This document shows positions 7,903 to 16,609 of a stretch of DNA of 64,000 bases, piece after piece. Both the position numbers and the translations under genes were made by a program. Each line of letters starts with the position of its first letter. The stretch's first letter is position 1. The stretch comes from Bhargavaea ginsengi (GTDB taxonomy: Bacteria; Bacillota; Bacilli; Bacillales_A; Planococcaceae): the NCBI RefSeq assembly GCF_900109165.1, contig NZ_FNZF01000001.1:797376-861375 (forward strand). The letters are read 5' to 3'. The notes below the pieces were generated by a model, which was given only the letters and a program-made list of their open reading frames with translations, was not told the DNA's origin and did no database searches.

Positions 7903-8478
7903 ATGAAAAAAAGCTCTCTGGTTATGGCCAAGCTCGACTCATCCCTTGAAAACAATTCAGGGGATGGGTCACTTCTTATCAGATTCTCTTCCAGTCTGGA
8001 TAAACTCACAAAAGGCTATAACCGCATTCTCCATGGCCTTTCCTGTGTGCTTCTGTTCGCCATGATGTTTTTGACAGTCTTCGACGTGCTCGGGAGAAAC
8101 CTGTTCAACAGCCCCATTTTGGGAACCTATGAACTGACCGGATTTGCATTGGCGATCACTGTTTTTTTCAGCCTTGGTGCAGCCCAGCTAAAAGGAGATC
8201 ACATCGAAGTTGACTTCTTGTTCAAAAAGTTGCCCGAACGTGCTCAAAACGTATGTAATGCGGTCATCTATTTGATATTGACATTGGTTGTACTGCTCAC
8301 AAGCTGGCAGCTATTTGTATATGCCCAGAGATTATTGCAGGGCAACAACGTCAGCGGAGATCTTGGAATACCGATTTATGTAATCGCTTTCCTTACTACT
8401 TTCGGGGCGATCGGTTTCTTTCTTTCCCTCCTGAATAGCTTTGTTCAAAGTGTTGTAAAGGCGGTGAGAGCAGGATGA
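7903..8478 (+). CDS. TRAP transporter small permease (DctQ)
   Basis: This protein of about 191 residues has four hydrophobic helices in the C-terminal 160 residues and the DctQ pattern DVLGRNLFNSPILGTYELTG. An extra ~40-residue hydrophilic N-terminus is present. I take the ATG at 7903 because AGAGGTGG is 5 nt upstream; the in-frame GTG at 7894 overlaps that site. The stop overlaps the dctM start by ATGA. Confidence 0.9.
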   Translation: MKKSSLVMAKLDSSLENNSGDGSLLIRFSSSLDKLTKGYNRILHGLSCVLLFAMMFLTVFDVLGRNLFNSPILGTYELTGFALAITVFFSLGAAQLKGDHIEVDFLFKKLPERAQNVCNAVIYLILTLVVLLTSWQLFVYAQRLLQGNNVSGDLGIPIYVIAFLTTFGAIGFFLSLLNSFVQSVVKAVRAG

Positions 8479-9782
8479 CTTCCGAACTGATCGGCCTCAT
8501 AGGCGTGCTCGTTCTATTGGCATTGATTTTGGCAAAGTTCTCAGTTGGATTGTCACTGTTTTTGGTAGGCGTGATCGGCGTCACCTATCTTTCCGGCCTG
8601 GATGTCGGCCTGTCCCAACTCGGATTGTCGGCTTTCAATACCGCAAACAGTTATTCACTGAGCGTCATACCTCTTTTCATTTTAATGGGGACCTTCATCG
8701 CCAATACCGGAATCGGCAAAGATCTATTTGACTCTGTCGACAAATGGATGGGCCACTTCCGCGGCGGACTGGCAATCGCTTCAGTCGGGGCAGCCTCCAT
8801 CTTTTCCGCCATCTCGGGATCGGGCAATGCCACTACGGCCACTCTGGCCAAGATCTGCATACCGGAGATGCGCAAGCACGGCTACTCCCCCTCTTTTTCG
8901 AGTGCGGCAGTTGCTGCGGGCGGGACTCTCGGAGCACTGATCCCCCCGAGTGTTCTCCTGATCATCTACGGGGCACTTACATCTGAACCGATCGGTCCTC
9001 TTCTGATCGCCGGGATTGTTCCCGGGGTTTTAATGACCATACTTTTCTTCCTCATGATTTATCTGCAAGTCCGCAAGAACCCGCAATTGGCTCCGCAAAA
9101 GACCGAGCGTTATACGGTTAGAGATAAAGTAACCTCTTTAAAAAGTATTTGGCCATTCCTTGTCCTCTTTTTAATGAGTATCGGCGGGATCTATTTCGGG
9201 ATCTTTACACCAAGCGAAGCCGGCGGAATCGGTGCGGCAGGTGCGTTTCTCATTACACTCTTCACCAAAAGGCTGAGCTTTAAAATGCTTAAGGATTCCC
9301 TCGATCAGACTTTGAGGCTCACGGTCATGATCTTCCTGATTCTGATCGGTGCAACATTATTCGGGAAGTTCCTCGCACTGAGCCGGATTCCGACTTACCT
9401 TACTTCCCTTGTAGCAGGCCTTGATACATCACCTTACGTGATTCTGGCGCTAATCCTATTGGTGTATTTCGTATTGGGAATGTTCCTTGAAGGGATCGCC
9501 ATCATGGTCCTCACCCTTCCAATCGTCTATCCGATTATCACTCAATTGGGCTTTGACGGATTATGGTTTGGTGTCATCATGATCATGATTGTAAACTTAG
9601 GGGTGTTGACACCTCCGCTCGGTCTCAACATTTACATCATCAGTGGGGTCATTAAGGATGTTCCGATTGAGAAGCTGTTCAGGGGGGTTATCCCGGCTAT
9701 TGTCACGATGGTCGTATTCATCATCGTCCTTGTCATCTTCCCGGACATCGTCACGTTCCTGCCTGAACTCATCAAAACATAA
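8475..9782 (+). CDS. TRAP transporter large permease (DctM)
   Basis: This 435-residue protein has around 12 membrane segments. DctM signatures include the repeated GAxAxFxxISGSGxATTATLA stretch near residues 108-127, GGTLGALIPPSVLLIIYG near 149-166, and LNLGVLTPPLGLN-type sequence near 375-387 in the second half. It is the ion-coupled transport subunit, translationally coupled to dctQ. The length is normal and there is no sign of damage. Confidence 0.95.
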   Translation: MTSELIGLIGVLVLLALILAKFSVGLSLFLVGVIGVTYLSGLDVGLSQLGLSAFNTANSYSLSVIPLFILMGTFIANTGIGKDLFDSVDKWMGHFRGGLAIASVGAASIFSAISGSGNATTATLAKICIPEMRKHGYSPSFSSAAVAAGGTLGALIPPSVLLIIYGALTSEPIGPLLIAGIVPGVLMTILFFLMIYLQVRKNPQLAPQKTERYTVRDKVTSLKSIWPFLVLFLMSIGGIYFGIFTPSEAGGIGAAGAFLITLFTKRLSFKMLKDSLDQTLRLTVMIFLILIGATLFGKFLALSRIPTYLTSLVAGLDTSPYVILALILLVYFVLGMFLEGIAIMVLTLPIVYPIITQLGFDGLWFGVIMIMIVNLGVLTPPLGLNIYIISGVIKDVPIEKLFRGVIPAIVTMVVFIIVLVIFPDIVTFLPELIKT

Positions 9783-9811
9783 TGGCCCCTTACATCAAAG
9801 GAGCAAAGTCA

Positions 9812-10606
9812 ATGTCAAGCATACAAAGAGTGTTGCAGATTCTAGATCTGTTTACAGCAGACAAGCCGATTTGGACGGCTGATGAAGTCATCCAGTTTTT
9901 CGGGCTCAGCCAGCCGACCGGTTACCGCTACTTGCGGGAACTGACCCATGCGGGATTACTCGTGAGCGACAACGGGCAGTACTCGATCGGCCCAAAGATC
10001 ATCAAACTTGATTGCCATATCCGTCAGACCGATCCGGTTATTTCAGCCGGCATTCCTGTGATGAAACACCTTTGCAGCCTGACTCAATGTGAGGTGTTGC
10101 TCAGCAATATTTATAACGATGAAGTTCTGATCGCGCATATTGAAACGCCTGAAGGCCATCCGTCCAATGTGATCTATGAGCGCGGACAGCCGCATCCCCT
10201 CTTTTACGGTTCCACCTCAAAAGCGATGATTGCCTTTCTGCCCCGCGCGCATATCGCCAGGCTGTATGAATCATATGCCGATGATATCAGCGAAGCAGAT
10301 ATGGGCAACACCTTTGAGGAGTTTAAATCGAACCTGGCGGCGATCAGAAAGCAAGGCTATTACCTCTCACACGGGGAATTGGATGATGGCGTGACAGGCA
10401 TTGCGGCACCGGTCTTTAAGAACAACACATTAAAGGGGAGTCTGTCCCTTGTGTACAAGACGTCGATGCATGAGATTTATAACGCAGAAAAGCTCATTGA
10501 GCTCACGATCCGCGCAGCGCAGGACATCAGCGAATTCTGCTCAACAGAAGAGCAAACGATGAATTTTAAATTACAGGAACTCGAGAGGAGCGGCATACAT
10601 GATTAA
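9812..10606 (+). CDS. IclR-family transcriptional regulator
   Basis: A 264-residue regulator with an N-terminal winged helix (IQRVLQILDLF, then LSQPTGYRYLRELTHAGLL as recognition helix, residues ~3-50). A C-terminal GAF-like effector domain follows, with YYLSHGELDDGVTGIAAPVF near 185-205. IclR proteins commonly sense aromatic acids or their breakdown products. The start ATG at 9812 follows AAAGGAG by 8 nt; the upstream ATG at 9782 has no ribosome-binding site and overlaps the dctM stop. It is cotranscribed after dctM and overlaps the dioxygenase gene by 8 bp. The palindrome at 3124-3140 is a candidate operator. Confidence 0.92.
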   Translation: MSSIQRVLQILDLFTADKPIWTADEVIQFFGLSQPTGYRYLRELTHAGLLVSDNGQYSIGPKIIKLDCHIRQTDPVISAGIPVMKHLCSLTQCEVLLSNIYNDEVLIAHIETPEGHPSNVIYERGQPHPLFYGSTSKAMIAFLPRAHIARLYESYADDISEADMGNTFEEFKSNLAAIRKQGYYLSHGELDDGVTGIAAPVFKNNTLKGSLSLVYKTSMHEIYNAEKLIELTIRAAQDISEFCSTEEQTMNFKLQELERSGIHD

Positions 10607-11504
10607 GCCATTTAAACTGGGTTACGCCGAGTTCAATTGTCTGGACGCCGAAAAAATGGAGAATTACTATTCGGATGTCATGGGGATGACGGTAACGGAT
10701 AAAACCCGAGACACCGTCTACATCAGCAGCGGAACAGACCATCATACGGTTGTCCTGAAACACTCCAACGAAAGTTCGCTTGATATCATCGGCTATCAGA
10801 TCGAACAGAACGTGGAACTGAACGATGTGGTGAAGATTCTCGTTGCGGAAGGAATCCGCGCAGAAGTAAAGTCAGATGCACGCCCAGGTGTTCATCAGCT
10901 GGTGGAACTCCAAGATCCCGACGGCTTCACGCTTCAGCTCTTCCATGAGATTGAAACTCCTGCCCCCGGCTACAAAGAAAATGGCATCAGCCCATTTAAG
11001 CTGGGCCATATCGCAATCGGTTCGATGAATGCCAAGAAATCGACTGATTTCTATATGAATGTCTTGAACTTTAGTTACACGGACACCATCGGAACCCGTG
11101 CTACCTTCCTGACCTGCAACACGGATCACCATGTTCTGAATGTATCCTCGTTCGGCCATAAAATGATGCATCACATCGCATTTGAACTCAAGGATACAAG
11201 TCACCATGTCCGTTCCGCAGACATTCTTGCCAAAAACGAAATGCCGATCGTCTGGGGACCGTCCCGCCATACCGCAGGACACAATATGGCTACCTATCAT
11301 CATGATCCTGAGCTGAATCTCATCGAGCTCTACATCGATATGGACCAATACATCAAACCGCTCGGCCATTTCGACCCGCGCCCATGGCATGAAGAACTCC
11401 CGCTTAAACCACGGGTTTGGGAAGATAACTGTGCATGGTACACCAAGTATGAAACGACCATTCTGGATGCTGTCCTGAAGAAAACTGAACTTCAGCCAAT
11501 TTAA
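10599..11504 (+). CDS. Extradiol-type ring-cleavage dioxygenase (VOC superfamily, two-domain)
   Basis: This 301-residue protein has two vicinal-oxygen-chelate modules (about residues 6-115 and 130-270). The second module has the 2-His-1-carboxylate metal set in family positions: His in KLGHIAIGS near 139, His in MHHIAFELKD near 191, and Glu in LNLIELYIDM near 242. A GHNMATYHHDPELN segment precedes the Glu. Catechol 2,3-dioxygenases and 2,3-dihydroxybiphenyl dioxygenases look like this, and use Fe(II) or Mn(II) to open catechols next to the diol. It is the last gene of the plus operon, followed by a terminator. It fits downstream of the monooxygenase. Confidence 0.88.
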   Translation: MIKPFKLGYAEFNCLDAEKMENYYSDVMGMTVTDKTRDTVYISSGTDHHTVVLKHSNESSLDIIGYQIEQNVELNDVVKILVAEGIRAEVKSDARPGVHQLVELQDPDGFTLQLFHEIETPAPGYKENGISPFKLGHIAIGSMNAKKSTDFYMNVLNFSYTDTIGTRATFLTCNTDHHVLNVSSFGHKMMHHIAFELKDTSHHVRSADILAKNEMPIVWGPSRHTAGHNMATYHHDPELNLIELYIDMDQYIKPLGHFDPRPWHEELPLKPRVWEDNCAWYTKYETTILDAVLKKTELQPI

Positions 11505-11524
11505 TAGCTGTTCTGTATAAAGTT

Positions 11525-11558
11525 AAAGCATCCGGCTGAAGGGCCAGATGCTTTTTTG
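11525..11558 (+). terminator. Terminator of the FAH-TRAP-dioxygenase operon
   Basis: Hairpin with outer arms AAAGCATC and GATGCTTT and an inner GGC/GCC pairing, followed by six T. It begins about 20 bp after the dioxygenase stop. Confidence 0.85.
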
Positions 11559-11639
11559 TATTGAGTGATTGTGGCATGACTTTTCTTCTATATCCGTTCT
11601 TCCACATAGCCGCCGGCTGGCTCCTGTACTAATTCTGCT

Positions 11640-11960
11640 TGCGGTAAGCAGTTTATCCTTGCTGACGATGTATGAAGAAGCCGGCTACTAACGACCAGAT
11701 CATTGCCTTCCGCAACCAGCAGGCATCAGCCCCATATCGCTAGGGATGGATGGCGTTACGACCATCCACAACCTTGTCGCCGTCGGCATCGACATCTCCA
11801 TAAGCGCCGCAGCAGAAAGCCCTAGGGATATTTATCTACCGCGGATTGAAGGCGCCGACGACTCGGTCAGCCTGTACCTGGCGTGGAACCCGCAGACTAC
11901 CTCTCCCCTGGCGAAAAGATCCGCCGTGCGGCACAAGCATTTGATAAACCGGAGAAATTA
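11640..11960 (+). pseudogene. Decayed LysR-type regulator, effector-domain fragment
   Basis: Reading across frames gives TMYEEAGY, then (after stops) MDGVTTIHNLVAVGIDISIS, RDIYLPRIEGADDSVSLYLAWNP, and after a frame change ADYLSPGEKIRRAAQAF. This order and spacing match the end of a LysR substrate-binding domain (invariant surface loop, then LAW-x(n)-LSPA-x-F). No DNA-binding half or start is left. It sits right after a catabolic operon, where LysR regulators are common. The rest of the gap (11559-11639 and 11961-12236) shows no gene or clear signal. Confidence 0.5.
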
Positions 11961-12236
11961 AAAACGTACCCCATTAGGAGGGGTTATGGAGATTTGATAG
12001 GCGGACTCTATTCATCTTCTGGGATCACTCCCACAGGAAATAGCACCACACAAGCTTTCGCCCGCCGGTTGCCTTTCACGTCTGGCCAGTCCCTCCTCTG
12101 ATTCCTAGTTGTCAAGACCAGATGACCCACCAAAAATTGCGGTAAATCAGAAATGGGAGCGGTATTGATAAGCAGAGTCTGTTTGTTCCTTACGCAGCAT
12201 TGCCGTACTTAAAAATTTTAATTAGTATTCTTTTAT

Positions 12237-12734
12237 TCATTTTCTTGTTTTTCTTGTTGGTGGATCGAAATTTTTGACTATAATATCGGTTACTAACTTT
12301 ACCGTATAAAACGAACCTAGAGTCATAATCCAAAAAAATGTAAAGAAGACAGACACGCCAATAGCGGAGTAGAACTTATGAGGGGAATATGGTAATACCG
12401 ATATACCAATAGAAATTATCACTGTTACTAATCCATATTGTATTTGATTCCTTAGACTCAAATATAGCCTTGTTTGAAAGGAAGGCATTATTGCCTTCAA
12501 CCTGGTAAAAGCAAGGCTCTCTTGAAGTGTTATCACTAGTGTGAGAAAAACACCATTTACCCCTATAACAATGGAGGAAAAAGTAATGGCATTACCTAAG
12601 GTAGACCTTATATTCTCTAGAACACCCAAATAATAAAGTATTCCCATTGCAATACCCATCAGAAAACTAATCCGAAAAGAATAACCTTCCCATATACCTT
12701 CAAGTTTACCAAGAAGTTTTTCCCTCTTAGTCAT
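12237..12734 (-). CDS. Small four-helix membrane protein, partner of the upstream frameshifted gene
   Basis: About 165 residues with a charged N-terminus and four hydrophobic segments (roughly residues 20-40, 50-70, 100-120 and 125-148). The C-terminus is short and basic. The start ATG at 12732-12734 follows GGAGAG, which overlaps the end of the upstream gene; a TTG at 12749 is an alternative. I do not recognise the family. The DNA is AT-rich compared with both flanks. Size, topology and coupling to a larger soluble protein recall the membrane members of phage-exclusion pairs (RexB of lambda, KwaA of Kiwa), but no homology is claimed. Confidence 0.7.
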   Translation of the reverse strand: MTKREKLLGKLEGIWEGYSFRISFLMGIAMGILYYLGVLENIRSTLGNAITFSSIVIGVNGVFLTLVITLQESLAFTRLKAIMPSFQTRLYLSLRNQIQYGLVTVIISIGISVLPYSPHKFYSAIGVSVFFTFFWIMTLGSFYTVKLVTDIIVKNFDPPTRKTRK

Positions 12735-12738
12735 ATTC

Positions 12739-13721
12739 TCACTCTCCAATTGGCACTAACACCCTACGAACATCGGGTCTCCTTTCATCATATTTAACTA
12801 GAAACTCTTGAAGCAGATATTCATGTCCTACAGTTTGTCTCGGTTCAACTTCAATTGCTATTCTATCTGTCATTCTTGGTTCAATTAAATTTACTACTTC
12901 TACCTCAGCGTCTTCATTATAGAGAGCTGTTAATTCAATTTGTGGCCTCTCATCTACTTCAATGTCTTTGAACTGCTCAATAACCTTGATAATATTTTCC
13001 GTATCTAACGAGGCCGTTCTTTCAGCTCTACCTAACGAAATAGATAAATCAATATTAACTCCTGCTGATTCATTCAAAATATCACGAGCTTCAGAAAGTA
13101 AGTTATCATCTCCTAGATTTGCATCTAACATTACATCTGATCCTTTAATACGTATCTTTTTGAAGTAATCTGCATTTGCTACCCTATCGATTTTTGAGCG
13201 GTCAATAATCGGAGCAAGTTTTACTGTAAATGGATGTTCTTCACTTTCACCAATTTCATGCAGGTACCTAAACCTTAATTCAGTTAAGACTTGTTCGGTT
13301 TGCTTTATAGTTAATCCATAAAAATTGGATTGAATTGCAACAGCTCCATAAACGGGATCATAAACAATACTATTAAATTCGCCAATAAACTCATCTTGGT
13401 TTAAGAGAATATCTTGTTTTATTTCTCCAAATTTCTTTTTGCAGGAATATTTGTTTCCCTTAACTTTGAAAGTTGAAAATGGTATAGATCTCTCTGTTGG
13501 TCATAAACGTACGAGTCCTTTTCAACTTCTGAATACTCGCTGCCTATACTTACTGTAGTTTCAAAGGTATTCCGCCTAACCATTAGATAATCTAGAAAGC
13601 TTTTCATATCCCAAGTTTCAGCGGCATGAAAGTTATATTCCTCGCCTAGTTCCTCATGAACCTCAGCTTCGGCTGGAATTAATTGAACCTCGAAGTAATT
13701 AAATCTTACGTACTTTCTCAT
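12739..13721 (-). pseudogene. Uncharacterised ~330-aa soluble protein gene, split by a frameshift in an A-run
   Basis: The frame from the ATG at 13719-13721 (MRKYVRFNYFEVQLIP, after a G-rich ribosome-binding site) stops at 13419. An open frame without any stop then runs from about 13440 through an internal Met at 13131 to the stop at 12739. The two join cleanly if one A is added to the five-A run at about 13436-13440 (PAKKKFGEIK across the join). The restored protein has no membrane segments or signal peptide. It is acidic and ends RRPDVRRVLVPIGE. The family is not recognised. It overlaps the ribosome-binding site of the four-helix membrane gene. The break may be a real mutation, a sequencing error or, less likely, programmed frameshifting. 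Confidence 0.7.
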
Positions 13722-13877
13722 CTTCCCCACCCCACTTGAAAAATTCCCCTTTTCAACTAACGTTGATTTGTTAAGGTGTTTAACATTATTATCTCTAAGT
13801 ATAACATTGTTAATTTTCCCACACCGGAAAGTTCCTTTAGACTTCAAGTGCTAAATAGGAAGGGAGGTATATAGAAG

Positions 13878-13906
13878 AGCCGCTACCGAACAATTCGGTG
13901 GCGGCT
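13878..13906. terminator. Strong GC-rich hairpin
   Basis: AGCCGCTACCGAA (13878-13890) pairs with TTCGGTGGCGGCT (13894-13906) around a three-base loop. Neither side has a good T-run. It lies just past the truncated gene at 13909 and may be its old terminator or a convergent stop signal. Confidence 0.5.
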
Positions 13907-13908
13907 GG

Positions 13909-14103
13909 TTAACTATGGGCTAATACAATTTCTTTATATTTGTCGGTTTCTTTCTTGGTGAAGAACCAGAGGTCGCCGTCGAACTCGACTTCCTGTGTTT
14001 TCATCGGGCGGGAGACGAGTCCCTCATCGGATACGGTCGTCAGCATCGCCGTGTCGACGCCTTTTATTAAGTCTCTGAGCGTTTCCATTTCTTCTTGTTT
14101 CAT
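13909..14103 (-). pseudogene. Truncated FMN-binding split-barrel (general stress protein 26-like)
   Basis: The 64 residues (DTAMLTTVSDEGLVSRPMKTQEVEFDGDLWFFTKKETDKYKEI) match the N-terminal third of the pyridoxamine-phosphate-oxidase-like stress proteins, which are usually about 150-170 residues. After KYKEI the sequence departs from the family and stops within five codons, so the barrel is incomplete. A GATTCG-type leader with weak ribosome-binding site precedes the ATG. Either a deletion remnant or a short expressed fragment. It marks the right edge of the AT-rich insert. Confidence 0.6.
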
Positions 14104-14244
14104 CGAATCACCTCATTTGTGTTATAGAGGTAGATTACCCTTTCTAGTAATTGGTTATTCGATATATTGCCCTTATCTCGAATACATCCTTTGGATTAGA
14201 TGATTAGATAAGCTAAAAACCTTGTCATACATATAACATACTCC

Positions 14245-15162
14245 TCAGTCCAATAACCTTCGTCTACATCTACTTTCTTCCGCCCCCCTCTCCCAGCCCG
14301 GCTCAATGTGAATAAATACTTTTATATAGGGCTTAGCTTTGCGCATCCTGTCGTCAATCTCTTCTGTGATCTTATGGCTTTCGATGACATTAAGGAGGGG
14401 ATCCACTGTTATAGTCAAGTCTACCAATGTCATGTTCCCATGCCTCCGACCCTTAAGGTCTCGGAGCTGATGAACACCAGGCACAGATTCCGTTAGTTGT
14501 TTCAGCATTTCCCCTTCGTCCTCATCAAACCCGTCGGTCAACATATAGACGGCTTCCTTGAAAATTGAGCCTGCTGCAACAAGGACGATGATCGCGATGA
14601 TCAGGGCCGTGATGGTGTCGATGATCGGGAATCCAAAGATGGCACCGCCAATCCCTGCAGCTACTCCGAAACTTACCAGTGCGTCTGCACGGTTGTCCTG
14701 TGCCGCTGCATGGAGTGCCGAGCTCTCTATTTTCTTTGAAAGCCTGGCATTGTATAAGTAGACCGTGTACATCACGATACTGCTGGCGAGCGCGACAATA
14801 CCTGTTATGACAGAGGGTTGATCTGCACTTCCATTGTAAATCACGGTGATTGCTTCAATTAAGATTTGAATGCCGACCACCGCCATTATGAATGATGCGA
14901 TGAGCGAGGCAATGGTTTCGGCGCGGAGATGGCCGTATCGGTGATTCCGATCGGGTGGCTTCTGGGAAATCCTCAAACCGATCAGGACAGCAATCGAAGC
15001 GATTACATCTGTTGTATTGTTCAGTGCATCTGCTTTTAATGCTCCTGATGAACCTGCTATTCCTGTGATGAATTTAATTGCACTTAGCACCAAATAAACG
15101 GCGATGCTGAGCCATGCACCCCGTTCTCCTTTTTTCAAGTTTGCATAAAGTTCAGTAGCCAC
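14245..15162 (-). CDS. Cation diffusion facilitator transporter (manganese/zinc efflux type)
   Basis: A 305-residue CDF protein with six helices (about residues 12-205) and a cytosolic ferredoxin-like C-terminal domain (about 205-290). The transport-site motifs are KADALNNTTDVIAS in helix 2 and AAQDNRADALVSFG in helix 5. The Asn/Asp pattern is the one found in Bacillus manganese exporters (MneP/MneS type) rather than the His-containing Zn type. It works as a proton antiporter in the cell membrane. It appears to be a single gene. Metal choice is inferred from motif type. Confidence 0.88.
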   Translation of the reverse strand: MATELYANLKKGERGAWLSIAVYLVLSAIKFITGIAGSSGALKADALNNTTDVIASIAVLIGLRISQKPPDRNHRYGHLRAETIASLIASFIMAVVGIQILIEAITVIYNGSADQPSVITGIVALASSIVMYTVYLYNARLSKKIESSALHAAAQDNRADALVSFGVAAGIGGAIFGFPIIDTITALIIAIIVLVAAGSIFKEAVYMLTDGFDEDEGEMLKQLTESVPGVHQLRDLKGRRHGNMTLVDLTITVDPLLNVIESHKITEEIDDRMRKAKPYIKVFIHIEPGWERGAEESRCRRRLLD

Positions 15163-15199
15163 TATTTAAATCCCCCCTCCTTTCCGTGCAATCAATCGT

Positions 15200-16546
15200 T
15201 CACCCTACCCGCAAAAGATGCACCCCATAAATCACCAACGTATGAGCACCAATTAACAGAACTGCATAAAGCAAGTTCAATTTCAAAATCACCCGATACA
15301 CATTGACGTTTAACAGGCTTGAGGAAATTACATTCATAGGCGCAACAGGTGAGAGCACGCTGCCAATCGCCCAGGCACTTAACAGGATCATGGCGAATGT
15401 GATGTCATCGATTCCGATGACTCCCGGAGAAACACTGGCGAGGATGGAGCTGACAATCACAATCTGGTGAACGCCAATGAACGCAAAAGCCGAAATAAGG
15501 ACAATGGTAAATAGAATTAACAGAAAGACCGAGACTTCGGCAATCTGCTCCCAGTAGAAGTTCAAGTGGCCTGAAACAGAAGTCCCCGACAACACCACGC
15601 TGAAAAAACCTGCTGAAAAGAACAAAGTGATTTCATTGGCTTGTCTAGGAATGATGTTTGAGCGGAATTCGTTTGCCTCTTTGAGAAATGTCTTAAAGCG
15701 GTTCAGTAAAACACTCCAAAGAATAGAGAACAGGACCAGCGTTACAGTCACCAAGACACTTACATTTATCGGGACAAAGGGCTCTAGTACAATAATGACT
15801 CCGATCAGACCGACGAACGCCAAACACAATTCAGTCAGCTTTCTGCCCCCGACTGCAGTTGAAGCATCAGGCAGGCTGGCTTTCATGGAAGGGGCCTCTT
15901 TCAGCGAGAACAATACAGTGGATAATAGTATTTGGACAAAACTTAATAACAGTCCAAACGGCAAAAACCTGGACATTGGAATGTCCAAGTAATAGATGAC
16001 CAACAGGACGGACGCGAAATACGGGGACCATGTATTAATGGAAGAAAAACCGCGTGTATAGACTTTGGCCAAGAACTCCTTAGGCAATTTTAGTTGGCCC
16101 ACCATTGAATGGATGATATGAATGGAGCCCAGATTGGTGATCGGTCCGATGAAATTAAAGAGCATGAGAAGAAAAGCGAAAAACATTTTTAGGCTTCCCT
16201 TGAATGTGGTCACCAGAGAAAAGATGGCTTCATCATACTTCCCCTGTCTAATCGGGACGGCAAGGATTGGAACTACAATAATAAGGCAGACGATCGGCAA
16301 GTTTTTTGTGAGTGCTTCTTCCCAAACCGCCCAGTCGGCCTGCTGATCCAAGAGAATCATAGAACCGATGGCTACCATCACAATACTGAACCATTTCGGC
16401 AATTGCCTGCTGTACATCAAACTGGTCAACATCACCATCAGAGAGAGCCCGGACAATGTCCATTCGAGAAATGGAAGAGAGAAGATTTGACTGACAAGGA
16501 ACAGCATAATCATGAACAGAACAATGAAGTTACTCCACTTTTTCAT
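15200..16546 (-). CDS. Polytopic permease (ion-transporter-superfamily-like)
   Basis: 448 residues, about 12 hydrophobic segments spread over the whole length and a short central hydrophilic linker near residue 215-235. The two halves look alike in layout, and the second contains AWAIGSVLSPVAPMNVISSS, similar in style to ArsB/NhaD-type carriers. I cannot assign a family with confidence. It lies downstream of the UroD-like gene, after a terminator-like hairpin, so it may be the distal gene of that operon or an exporter for its product. Confidence 0.7.
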   Translation of the reverse strand: MKKWSNFIVLFMIMLFLVSQIFSLPFLEWTLSGLSLMVMLTSLMYSRQLPKWFSIVMVAIGSMILLDQQADWAVWEEALTKNLPIVCLIIVVPILAVPIRQGKYDEAIFSLVTTFKGSLKMFFAFLLMLFNFIGPITNLGSIHIIHSMVGQLKLPKEFLAKVYTRGFSSINTWSPYFASVLLVIYYLDIPMSRFLPFGLLLSFVQILLSTVLFSLKEAPSMKASLPDASTAVGGRKLTELCLAFVGLIGVIIVLEPFVPINVSVLVTVTLVLFSILWSVLLNRFKTFLKEANEFRSNIIPRQANEITLFFSAGFFSVVLSGTSVSGHLNFYWEQIAEVSVFLLILFTIVLISAFAFIGVHQIVIVSSILASVSPGVIGIDDITFAMILLSAWAIGSVLSPVAPMNVISSSLLNVNVYRVILKLNLLYAVLLIGAHTLVIYGVHLLRVG

Positions 16547-16564
16547 GGCAAGCCCCTTTACATC

Positions 16565-16600
16565 AAAAATAATGAGCTTCGTTTTAATCCGAAGCTCATT
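16565..16600 (-). terminator. Terminator after the UroD-like gene
   Basis: AATGAGCTTC (16571-16580) and GAAGCTCATT (16591-16600) form a perfect 10-bp stem, followed on the minus strand by ATTTTTG. It would end or attenuate the ABC operon before the permease gene. Confidence 0.85.
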
Positions 16601-16609
16601 AAAGGGTAA

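Noticed and set aside
11883-12101. 72-codon plus-strand frame as a gene
   Set aside because: Its first part continues the LysR effector-domain remnant in a shifted frame, and the remainder has no coding character.
13430-13445. Programmed -1 frameshifting in the split gene
   Set aside because: In the reading frame the slippery stretch would be A-AAA-AGA, which pairs poorly after a -1 slip. A simple indel in the A-run is the easier explanation, so it is only mentioned as possible.
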